Assembly (NCBI GenBank): GCA_902783305.1
Contig: CACZQU010000310.1
Span: forward strand, 1 to 7,724
DNA length: 7,724 bases
Source of the DNA: an uncultured Lachnospiraceae bacterium
GTDB lineage: Bacteria > Bacillota > Clostridia > Lachnospirales > Lachnospiraceae
Direction of reading: 5' to 3'
Shown here: positions 1-6,472 of the stretch, piece after piece
Layout: every line of letters starts with the position of its first letter
Position numbering within the stretch: position 1 is the first letter of the stretch
Made by a program: the position numbers and the translations under genes
Notes under the pieces: generated by a model
What the model saw: the letters and a program-made list of their open reading frames with translations, nothing else
The model's database searches: none
What the model was told of the DNA's origin: nothing

Positions 1-2712
1 TATACGATGGGCGGAGCCGGCGGCGGTCTGGTCTACAACCGTGAAGAGCTCTCCACCGTGTGCGCCAGAGGGCTGCAGGCCAGCCTGGTCGGACAGGTTC
101 TCGTGGAGGAATCCGTCATGGGCTGGGAAGAGCTGGAGCTGGAGGTCGTCCGTGACAAAGACAATCATATGATCACCGTCTGTTTTATCGAAAATGTGGA
201 TCCTATGGGAGTGCACACCGGCGATTCCTTCTGTACCGCGCCTATGCTGACCATTTCTCAGGAGGTTCAGAAACGGCTTCAGGAGCAGGCTTACCGAATC
301 GTTGAGCATATCGGCGTCATCGGCGGGACGAATGTCCAGTTTGCCCACGATCCCAAAACAGACCGGATTATCGTCATCGAGATCAATCCCCGTACTTCCC
401 GCTCTTCCGCGCTGGCATCCAAAGCGACCGGCTTCCCCATCGCCCTGGTTTCCGCAATGCTTGCCTCCGGACTGACCCTGGACGAAATTCCCTGCGGGAA
501 ATATGGCACCCTTGACAAATATGTACCCGACGGAGATTATGTCGTCGTCAAATTTGCCCGATGGGCCTTTGAAAAATTCAAAGGAGTCAATGACCACCTC
601 GGAACCCAGATGAGAGCCGTCGGGGAGGTCATGAGCATCGGCAAGACGTATAAGGAAGCTTTTCAGAAAGCCATCCGTTCCCTGGAGACGAAAAGGTACG
701 GGCTTGGCCATGCTTCAAACTTTGCCGGTCTGTCGGCCGAGGAGCTGAGGCGCCGCCTTGTCACTCCTTCCAGCGAGAGGCATTTTCAGATGTATGAAGC
801 CCTCCGCAAAGGGATCACCGTCGATGAAATCTGCGCACTTACTCATATCAAGCGGTATTTCGTCGAGCAGATGAAGGAACTGGTGGAGGAAGAAGAGGCG
901 CTGGCCGCCTCGAAGGGATCTCTTCCCGCGGATGATGCTTTGATCCAGGCGAAAAAAGACGGATTCTCTGACAAATATCTCAGCGAAATTCTCGAAATCC
1001 CCGAAGCGGTGATCAGGGAGCGCCGGGAAGAGCTGGGAATCACCCAGGCCTGGGATCAGGTTCACGTCAGCGGTACACAGGATCGTTCTTATTTTTATTC
1101 TACCTACAATGCTCCGGACAATAATCCGGTATCCTCGGAGCGTCCCAAAATCATGATTCTTGGAGGGGGCCCGAACCGGATCGGACAAGGTATCGAATTT
1201 GACTACTGCTGCGTTCACGCGGCGAATTCCCTCAAAGCTCTTGGCTTTGAGACCATTATTGTCAACTGCAATCCTGAAACGGTTTCCACTGACTATGACA
1301 CCTCCGACAAGCTTTACTTTGAACCGCTGACTCTGGAGGATGTTCTGTCCATCTACCGCAAGGAAAAGCCGCTCGGGGTCATTGCCCAGTTCGGAGGCCA
1401 GACACCGCTGAACCTTGCCTCTGACCTTCAGAAAAACGGTGTCCGGATCCTGGGAACTACTCCACAGGTCATCGACCTGGCGGAGGACAGAGATCAGTTC
1501 CGTGCAGTCATGGACAAGCTCGGCATCCCGATGCCGGAGTCCGGAATGGCGGCTACGGTGGAGGAAGCTGTCCGTATCGCCGGAAAAATCGGATACCCGG
1601 TCATGGTCCGTCCCTCCTATGTGCTTGGAGGGCGCGGCATGGAAGTGGTGTATGACGACGAATCCATGGCCGGCTATATGAAAGCGGCCGTAGGCGTCAC
1701 ACCTGACCGTCCGATCCTCATCGACCGTTTCCTGAATCACGCTCTGGAGTGTGAAGCCGATGCGATCAGCGACGGCACTCACGCCTTTGTACCGGCGGTT
1801 ATGGAGCATATCGAGCTCGCAGGGATCCATTCCGGTGACTCTGCCTGCATCATTCCCTCCCGGCATATTTCGGAGGAAAACCTGTCCACGATCAAAGAAT
1901 ATACCCGGAAAATTGCCATGGAAATGCATGTCGTCGGGCTGATGAACATGCAGTACGCCATCGAAAACGGAAAGGTCTTTGTCCTTGAAGCCAACCCCCG
2001 TGCTTCCCGCACGGTGCCGCTGGTCTCCAAGGTCTGTGGAATCCGCATGGTGCCGCTGGCCACCCAGATCATTACCTCAGAGCTGACCGGCAAGCCCTCT
2101 CCTGTTCCCGGCCTCAGGGAAAAGGTTATCCCTTACTATGGGGTCAAGGAAGCGGTCTTCCCGTTCAATATGTTCCAGGAAGTCGATCCCGTCCTCGGAC
2201 CGGAAATGCGGTCCACAGGAGAAGTCCTCGGTCTTTCCTCCACCACGGGAGAAGCCTTCTTCAAGGCCGAAGAAGCCGCTCAGGCCACTTTGCCTGTAGA
2301 GGGAGCTGTGCTGATCTCTGTCAACGCCCAGGACAAGCCGGAGGTGATCCCGGTCGCGAAAGCCTTCCAGGAATCCGGATTTACCATCTATGCCACAGGG
2401 ACTACCTGTGACAAGCTGGAAGGAGCCGGTCTACCCGCCAGACGGGTCAAAAAGCTGTATGAAGGCCGGCCAAATATCCTGGATCTGATTTCCAACGGAA
2501 AGCTGGATCTGATCGTCAATACGCCGGCCGGCAAAGACAGCATCAACGACGACAGTTATATCCGCAAAGCCGCTATCAAATCCAAGATCCCCTACATCAC
2601 CACCATGGCTGCCGCCAGGATGGCCGCAGAGGGAATCCACCAGGTAAGGGAAAAAACCGGCGCAATCCATTCCCTTCAGGAATGGCATGCTATGATCAAG
2701 GACAAGGTATGA
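1..2712 (+). CDS. carB: Carbamoyl-phosphate synthase large subunit, 5'-truncated by window edge
   Basis: This is the ATP-dependent synthetase subunit that makes carbamoyl phosphate from bicarbonate, ammonia (channelled from the glutaminase subunit CarA) and two ATP, feeding pyrimidine and arginine synthesis in the cytoplasm. The frame is already open at base 1: it reads Tyr-Thr before the first ATG (base 7), and YTMGGAGGG is the conserved glycine-rich loop of the first ATP-grasp domain. The ATG at 7 is therefore internal. The 903 residues present plus about 170 missing ones match the family length of about 1070. In order, with residue 1 at base 1: rest of ATP-grasp 1 with EINPRTSRSSALASKATG; oligomerisation domain at about 230-380; second pre-ATP-grasp fold with GGGPNRIGQGIEFDY near 387 and NCNPETVSTDYDTSDK; ATP-grasp 2 with RPSYVLGGRGMEVV near 537 and EANPRASRTVPLVSK near 663; C-terminal MGS-like allosteric domain from about 767, with ATGTT and NTP. 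The core looks intact. It overlaps the next gene by 4 bases. Confidence 0.97.
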   Translation, partial: YTMGGAGGGLVYNREELSTVCARGLQASLVGQVLVEESVMGWEELELEVVRDKDNHMITVCFIENVDPMGVHTGDSFCTAPMLTISQEVQKRLQEQAYRIVEHIGVIGGTNVQFAHDPKTDRIIVIEINPRTSRSSALASKATGFPIALVSAMLASGLTLDEIPCGKYGTLDKYVPDGDYVVVKFARWAFEKFKGVNDHLGTQMRAVGEVMSIGKTYKEAFQKAIRSLETKRYGLGHASNFAGLSAEELRRRLVTPSSERHFQMYEALRKGITVDEICALTHIKRYFVEQMKELVEEEEALAASKGSLPADDALIQAKKDGFSDKYLSEILEIPEAVIRERREELGITQAWDQVHVSGTQDRSYFYSTYNAPDNNPVSSERPKIMILGGGPNRIGQGIEFDYCCVHAANSLKALGFETIIVNCNPETVSTDYDTSDKLYFEPLTLEDVLSIYRKEKPLGVIAQFGGQTPLNLASDLQKNGVRILGTTPQVIDLAEDRDQFRAVMDKLGIPMPESGMAATVEEAVRIAGKIGYPVMVRPSYVLGGRGMEVVYDDESMAGYMKAAVGVTPDRPILIDRFLNHALECEADAISDGTHAFVPAVMEHIELAGIHSGDSACIIPSRHISEENLSTIKEYTRKIAMEMHVVGLMNMQYAIENGKVFVLEANPRASRTVPLVSKVCGIRMVPLATQIITSELTGKPSPVPGLREKVIPYYGVKEAVFPFNMFQEVDPVLGPEMRSTGEVLGLSSTTGEAFFKAEEAAQATLPVEGAVLISVNAQDKPEVIPVAKAFQESGFTIYATGTTCDKLEGAGLPARRVKKLYEGRPNILDLISNGKLDLIVNTPAGKDSINDDSYIRKAAIKSKIPYITTMAAARMAAEGIHQVREKTGAIHSLQEWHAMIKDKV
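2698..2702 (+). promoter_or_regulatory. Shine-Dalgarno site for the HAD gene, inside the 3' end of carB
   Basis: AAGGA lies 6 bases before the ATG at 2709 and 9 bases before a second in-frame ATG at 2712. It supports starting the HAD protein at one of these two codons rather than at the farther upstream ATG at 2682, which would add nine residues with no family resemblance. Confidence 0.6.
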
Positions 2713-3551
2713 TGAGACAGAAAATATTTTTTACGGATCTGGATGATACGCTTCTGAACCGGAAAAAAGAGATTTCCACGGCAAATTCAGATGCCATAAG
2801 CCGATCCTTACAGCTTGGCCACGCCATTACCATCACGACAGGACGCGCCTTCGGCCCGGCTTTGCAGCAGGCCAGGCTTCTGGGCCTTACCGGAAAAAAC
2901 TGCTACATGATCTGCTATAACGGAAGCCTTATTTATGATTTCGAAAAAAACCGGATTGTTCATCAGGAGGGACTGGATCCCGGGATCGTCCGGCTGGTTT
3001 TCGACAAAGCCGTCCGTTTCGGGATTCCGGTTCAGACCTACACCCACGACAAGGTGATTGCCCAGGTGGACACCCCGGTTCTGCGGGAGTACTGCCGGAT
3101 CCAGAATGTCCCGTATCTGGTCGTGGAGGATGCCGTCCGTTACCTGGAATCCGTCCACCAGCCCTGTCCTCCCAAAATTCTGATTGTGGATTACCGGAAT
3201 GATGAGCATGTAAACGCCTTCCGCAGCTTTATTACGCCGATGCTGCAGGGAAAGGCAGATATCTTCCTGTCCCATTCGGATATGATGGAGATCGTTCCTA
3301 CAGGTGTCAACAAAGGAGCTGCCATCCATATTCTCTGTGATTATCTGGGTCTGCCTCTCGAGTCGACCGTCAGTGCAGGGGACGCGGAGAATGACCTCAC
3401 CATGATCCAGGAAGCCCACATCGGCTGTGCCATGTGCAATGGAGAGCCTGCTGTCCGAAAAGCCGCAGATTACGTCACCGCACAGGACTGTGATCATGAC
3501 GGAGTGGCGGAAATTCTGGAAAAATTCGTTCTGGGAGATTCAACGCCATGA
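2709..3551 (+). CDS. Cof-type HAD-superfamily phosphatase (subfamily IIB)
   Basis: This is a predicted cytoplasmic Mg2+-dependent phosphatase of 280 residues, the usual length for the Cof/YidA group, whose members hydrolyse sugar phosphates, flavin phosphates or pyridoxal phosphate. All four HAD motifs are present. Motif I is DLDDTLL, with nucleophile Asp10 and acid/base Asp12. Motif II is TTGR (43-46). The motif III lysine is Lys202 in NKGAA. Motif IV is GDAENDL, with Asp225, Asn228 and Asp229. The NGS at 71-73 just before the cap, and the long insert between motifs II and III, fit the alpha/beta C2B cap. The start is placed at 2709 because it gives an ATGA overlap with the carB stop and a Shine-Dalgarno site 6 bases upstream; 2712 is equally possible on sequence alone. 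It overlaps the following gene by 4 bases in the same way. The substrate cannot be read from the sequence. A link to carbamoyl phosphate or pyrimidine metabolism rests only on position. Confidence 0.93.
   Translation: MMRQKIFFTDLDDTLLNRKKEISTANSDAISRSLQLGHAITITTGRAFGPALQQARLLGLTGKNCYMICYNGSLIYDFEKNRIVHQEGLDPGIVRLVFDKAVRFGIPVQTYTHDKVIAQVDTPVLREYCRIQNVPYLVVEDAVRYLESVHQPCPPKILIVDYRNDEHVNAFRSFITPMLQGKADIFLSHSDMMEIVPTGVNKGAAIHILCDYLGLPLESTVSAGDAENDLTMIQEAHIGCAMCNGEPAVRKAADYVTAQDCDHDGVAEILEKFVLGDSTP
3533..3537 (+). promoter_or_regulatory. Weak Shine-Dalgarno site for the PG-binding protein gene
   Basis: GGGAG lies 10 bases before the ATG at 3548, somewhat far from it. With the 4-base stop/start overlap, this suggests the gene relies partly on ribosomes finishing the HAD gene. 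Confidence 0.4.
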
Positions 3552-4621
3552 AGCATCATCATTTTTTATCTGTCCTTGCCGCCGTATGCCTGTTCTGCAC
3601 CTCGGCCGATGCCAGCTACTCGGATTCCGCAACCATCCTGAAGGTCCAGACTGCCCTGTCTGAATCCGGCTTGTACCATAGCGGGCTGGATGGAATCTAC
3701 GGTTCCGGCACACAGGATGCCATCATCGCTTACCAGCAGCAAAGCGCCCTGACCGTGGACGGACTGATTACCGATGAACTGCTCTCCTCCCTCCGGCTGC
3801 GCCCCGGCGGCTTGCCGGACCTGCGGGAACGAAGAGCAGAAGAGTATACTCTGGGTACGCTGGACAGGAGTCTGTACCAGGGAAGATGGCGGGATATCTC
3901 CTCTGTTATTGCGCCGATTTCCTATGAAGCTTTTCTTCCCTCCGACTGGACACTGACGGAAAGTCCGACCAAAGACGGGATTTATACTCTGATCTATGAA
4001 CCGGATTCCCAAACCTGTGACGGCTCAGGCGGCGGAATTGACCTGGCTTCCTTCCAGATCATCTATTATCCTGAGGAAGCCATCGGACGCGGTATGGATT
4101 TTCTGACCTTTATCTACGATTATTATGACTTTGACGGCAGTTATGTCAGTGATACAAGGATCAATCATTTTACCGGGACCGGCCTTACGACAGTTTATCC
4201 TTCCGGGGAGAAACCGGCTCAGCTGGTTCTGGGAGCATCAGCGTTTGGCCATATGCCCGAGATGGATTACACTTATCTGTTTGCCGGCCGGGATTTTCCC
4301 GGAGAAGCACTGGTCGTCGGTTTCAGCGCCCATTCCCGGAATCCCTTAACCCGAAGGATCATCGGGAACATTCTCTCCTCCATTCACCGGACCGGAGAAT
4401 CCAGGCTGAGAACTCCCCTGCCGGAGCCGACAATGGCGCCCTCACCGACGCCCACGCCGGCTTCTCCTCAATCCTCCATCCCGGAAACCGCTGAAAGCAG
4501 CCCGCCTCTTCCCGAGCCCCCTCTTCCCTTCGGGGAAAGCAGCACACAGGAAGAAGAAGGCATCCCTTCCCCTGAAAACCTGTTTGTCTCCGACTCCGGA
4601 CTGCTCCCGTCTGACGCCTGA
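3548..4621 (+). CDS. Exported protein: signal peptide, peptidoglycan-binding domain, unassigned central domain, Pro-rich tail
   Basis: This is a 357-residue secreted protein of unknown function. Residues 1-22 look like a Sec signal peptide: Lys2 and three His, then a hydrophobic stretch LSVLAAVCLF, then a likely signal peptidase I site after ADA (20-22). Neither Cys14 nor Cys17 sits in a good lipobox, so a lipoprotein is unlikely. Residues about 27-82 form a PG_binding_1 domain, shown by GLDGIYGSGTQDAIIAYQQ and the closing VDGLITDELLSSL, which should hold the protein on the cell wall. Residues about 110-282 form a compact aromatic-rich domain with YEAFLPSDWTLTE, GIYTLIYEP, FLTFIYDYYD, TGLTTVYPSG and a final IIGNILSSI helix. 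This pattern recalls Mog1/PsbP-like folds, which is a guess. Residues 289-343 are rich in Pro, Ser and Glu (PSPTPTPASP, PPLPEPPLP), like a wall-spanning linker, but there is no sortase motif or membrane helix. No peptidase, amidase or transpeptidase motif is visible. The start overlaps the HAD stop (ATGA), so translation is probably coupled. Confidence 0.85.
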   Translation: MKHHHFLSVLAAVCLFCTSADASYSDSATILKVQTALSESGLYHSGLDGIYGSGTQDAIIAYQQQSALTVDGLITDELLSSLRLRPGGLPDLRERRAEEYTLGTLDRSLYQGRWRDISSVIAPISYEAFLPSDWTLTESPTKDGIYTLIYEPDSQTCDGSGGGIDLASFQIIYYPEEAIGRGMDFLTFIYDYYDFDGSYVSDTRINHFTGTGLTTVYPSGEKPAQLVLGASAFGHMPEMDYTYLFAGRDFPGEALVVGFSAHSRNPLTRRIIGNILSSIHRTGESRLRTPLPEPTMAPSPTPTPASPQSSIPETAESSPPLPEPPLPFGESSTQEEEGIPSPENLFVSDSGLLPSDA

Positions 4622-4668
4622 ACAGAACAGGCTGGATCGGACAGCATTCAACACCACACAGGATCCTG

Positions 4669-4714
4669 AAAAGACCGGCAGGATGATCAGCAGATCTCCT
4701 TCCGGTCTTTTTTT
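4669..4714 (+). terminator. Two-tier intrinsic terminator ending the carB-HAD-PG-binding unit
   Basis: The lower stem AAAAGACCGG (4669-4678) pairs perfectly with CCGGTCTTTT (4702-4711), and the T-run continues to 4714. The 23 bases between them fold again: AGGA (4680-4683) with TCCT (4697-4700), a bulged T at 4684, then GATC (4685-4688) with GATC (4693-4696) around an AGCA loop. Only the C4679/T4701 position is mismatched between the two tiers. The structure begins 48 bases after the stop of the PG-binding gene and ends about 70 bases before the radical SAM start, so it separates the two transcription units. Confidence 0.9.
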
Positions 4715-4771
4715 CCAGCTGTACCAGACATCTTTCACATCGCAAAGAGCTGTACATACCGGACAGCACAG

Positions 4772-4777
4772 AAAGGA
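4772..4777 (+). promoter_or_regulatory. Shine-Dalgarno site that fixes the TTG start of the radical SAM gene
   Basis: AAAGGA, within GAAAGGAAAG (4771-4780), ends 6 bases before the TTG at 4784. It supports this non-ATG start. Later in-frame Met codons would cut away most of the N-terminal cobalamin-binding domain. Confidence 0.7.
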
Positions 4778-4783
4778 AAGCCA

Positions 4784-6400
4784 TTGAAAGTCCTGCTTAC
4801 CGCAATCAATGCCCGATATATCCATACCTGTCCTGCCATTTACAGTCTGAAAGCCTTCGCCGACGCACATGCCAAAGACAGCAATGTCACCATTGTCACA
4901 GCTGAATATACCATTAACGACCGCTACAACGATATTCTGGACAGCATTCTTTCCTGCAAGGCGGATGTCATCGGTTTTTCCACCTATATCTGGAATACGG
5001 ACCGCGTCCGAAGACTCCTTCGCGACATCCGGAAGGTTCTCGGCGATCAGGTCCGGCTCTGGGTCGGCGGTCCGGAACCGACCTATCATCCGGATCCCTT
5101 CCTGCTGGAGGATCAGGCCGATCTATGTATGCTGGGGGAGGGTGAGGAAACCTTTGCTGCACTGCTCAGCCGCGCAGGCTCTCCTTATGACCCGGGTATC
5201 CGGGGAATTGCGTACCGCCGGGACGGAAGGATAATCCAAACCACAATGGCAGAGCCGGTGGATCTCAATCAGATCCCTTTTCTCTACCAGGATCTGTCTG
5301 CATACCGTCACCGGATCGTGTATTATGAATCCAGCAGGGGCTGTCCCTTTTCCTGTGCCTACTGCCTTTCCGGGAAAGAACGAGGAATCCGTTTCCGGAA
5401 TCCTGCACTGGTGGAGAAGGAGCTGCAGTTTTTTCTGGATCAGAAGGTACCGCAGGTAAAATTTATTGACCGGACCTTTAATGCCAACCCTGATCATGCT
5501 TTGCACATCTGGCGCTATCTGAAGGATCATGACAACGGAGTGACGAATTTTCACTTTGAAATCGAAGCGGAACGGATCACGACCGAAGAGCTTGACCTGC
5601 TCGTCTCCCTGCGGCCGGGACTGATTCAGATGGAAATCGGCGTCCAGTCCTCCAATCCCGTAACCCTCAGATCCGTCCACCGAAGCACAGATCTCGGCCG
5701 GATCTGTGCGGTCATGGCCGTTCTTACGCAAAGACAGAACATCAACCTTCATCTCGACCTGATCGCAGGGCTGCCGTTTGAGGATCTGAAAAGCTTCTCC
5801 GCATCCTTCCAGAGAGTTTATGACATGCATCCTCACCAGCTCCAGCTTGGCTTTCTCAAGCTTCTCAAGGGAACAGAGCTCTATGAGCGCAGGGAGGAAT
5901 ACGGACTTGTATGTTCCGAAGATGCCCCTTATGAAGTGCTGAAAACCCGATGGTTGTCATACGATGAAATCGCTCTTTTGCACCGGGTCAGTGACAGGGT
6001 AGAAGAATATGTGAATTCACAGGGCTTCCGTCGAAGTCTGCCTCTTGCCCTTGAGTGGTTTCCTGATGCCTTTTCCCTTTTTGTGTCTCTGGCCGGCTAT
6101 TACCAGGAAATGGGCTATGACCTGAAGCCGCCTTCGGTTTTCCGGAGGTATGAGATTTTTTCTGATTTTCTGAGAAAAACGGCACTCGAAAGAGGAATGG
6201 CCTCTTCCCCACAGGTTTCGCTTGCCCTGGAAACCGTCAGATTTGACCAGTACCTGCACACTCACCCCAGCCGGCGCATGTCGGCAGAGGAGACTTTCCT
6301 CTTTGGGGAACGGCAGAAGCGCTTCCGGTTTGACTATCAGATGACTTCTCCTGTCAACGGAGAAGCCTCTTATACACTGCTATCCACGGTTTCGATGTAA
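4784..6400 (+). CDS. Cobalamin-binding-domain radical SAM protein, DUF4080-like
   Basis: This is a predicted cytoplasmic [4Fe-4S] radical S-adenosylmethionine enzyme of 538 residues whose substrate is unknown. Residues about 1-135 are a B12-binding-like Rossmann domain: MKVLLTAINARYIHTCPAI at the N-terminus, DVIGFSTYIWN (61-71), LWVGGPEPTYHPDPFL (92-107) and LGEGEETF (117-124). The DxHxxG motif of base-off cobalamin binding is absent, as in many B12 radical SAM proteins. The radical SAM core spans about 175-365, with cluster ligands Cys187, Cys191 and Cys194 in SRGCPFSCAYC (CX3CX2C), FIDRTFNAN (228-236), FEIEAE (258-263), EIGVQSSNP (284-292) and LDLIAGLPFED (324-334). The remaining 170 or so residues match what I remember of the DUF4080 extension in Firmicutes proteins. 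The start is TTG, chosen from the ribosome binding site and because the MKVLL N-terminus begins the first beta strand as in relatives. It sits alone between two terminators, so the neighbours give no clue to its substrate. Confidence 0.9.
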   Translation: MKVLLTAINARYIHTCPAIYSLKAFADAHAKDSNVTIVTAEYTINDRYNDILDSILSCKADVIGFSTYIWNTDRVRRLLRDIRKVLGDQVRLWVGGPEPTYHPDPFLLEDQADLCMLGEGEETFAALLSRAGSPYDPGIRGIAYRRDGRIIQTTMAEPVDLNQIPFLYQDLSAYRHRIVYYESSRGCPFSCAYCLSGKERGIRFRNPALVEKELQFFLDQKVPQVKFIDRTFNANPDHALHIWRYLKDHDNGVTNFHFEIEAERITTEELDLLVSLRPGLIQMEIGVQSSNPVTLRSVHRSTDLGRICAVMAVLTQRQNINLHLDLIAGLPFEDLKSFSASFQRVYDMHPHQLQLGFLKLLKGTELYERREEYGLVCSEDAPYEVLKTRWLSYDEIALLHRVSDRVEEYVNSQGFRRSLPLALEWFPDAFSLFVSLAGYYQEMGYDLKPPSVFRRYEIFSDFLRKTALERGMASSPQVSLALETVRFDQYLHTHPSRRMSAEETFLFGERQKRFRFDYQMTSPVNGEASYTLLSTVSM

Positions 6401-6408
6401 ATCAGCTG

Positions 6409-6442
6409 AAAAAAGCTCCAGGCGTCTGCCTGGAGCTTTTTT
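6409..6442. terminator. Bidirectional intrinsic terminator between convergent genes
   Basis: A perfect 15-bp inverted repeat, AAAAAAGCTCCAGGC (6409-6423) and GCCTGGAGCTTTTTT (6428-6442), closes around a GTCT loop. A six-base T-tract follows the GC-rich stem on either strand. It starts 8 bases after the radical SAM stop and lies about 30 bases beyond the malic enzyme stop on the other strand, so it can end both transcripts. Confidence 0.95.
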
Positions 6443-6472
6443 CTGTACAACCTGGTTTTCCGGAGAAGATGT

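Larger units (their letters stand above)
4622..4783 (+). other. Intergenic region between PG-binding gene and radical SAM gene
   Basis: This 162-base gap holds the terminator at 4669-4714, a spaced 8-base direct repeat (AGCTGTAC at 4717-4724 and 4748-4755) and the ribosome binding site of the next gene. The promoter of the radical SAM gene should lie in 4715-4770, but I see no convincing -35/-10 pair. No small ORF with a ribosome binding site is apparent. Confidence 0.6.

Noticed and set aside
715..1929. Long open frame of 404 codons on the minus strand, opposite carB
   Set aside because: It lies wholly within the strongly conserved carB frame. Its translation has no recognisable domain, and I see no ribosome binding site clearly serving it.
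2682..2708. Earlier ATG start for the HAD protein
   Set aside because: It adds nine residues before the motif I strand with no better ribosome binding site; the start at 2709 or 2712 fits the family and the ATGA overlap.
2808..3497. Minus-strand frame of 229 codons opposite the HAD phosphatase gene
   Set aside because: All four HAD motifs are on the plus strand; the opposite frame shows no family motif and is a shadow.
3584..3601. Possible lipobox cysteines (Cys14, Cys17) in the PG-binding protein
   Set aside because: The residues before each cysteine (AAV and CLF) do not fit a lipobox, whereas ADA at 20-22 is a good signal peptidase I site.
4359..5089. Two overlapping minus-strand frames crossing the terminator and the radical SAM start
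   Set aside because: They run across a strong terminator, the intergenic region and the ends of two real genes. Their composition is that of antisense reading, with no recognisable domain.
5123..5836. Minus-strand frame of 237 codons opposite the radical SAM core
   Set aside because: It is antisense to the conserved CX3CX2C region and shows no motif of its own.
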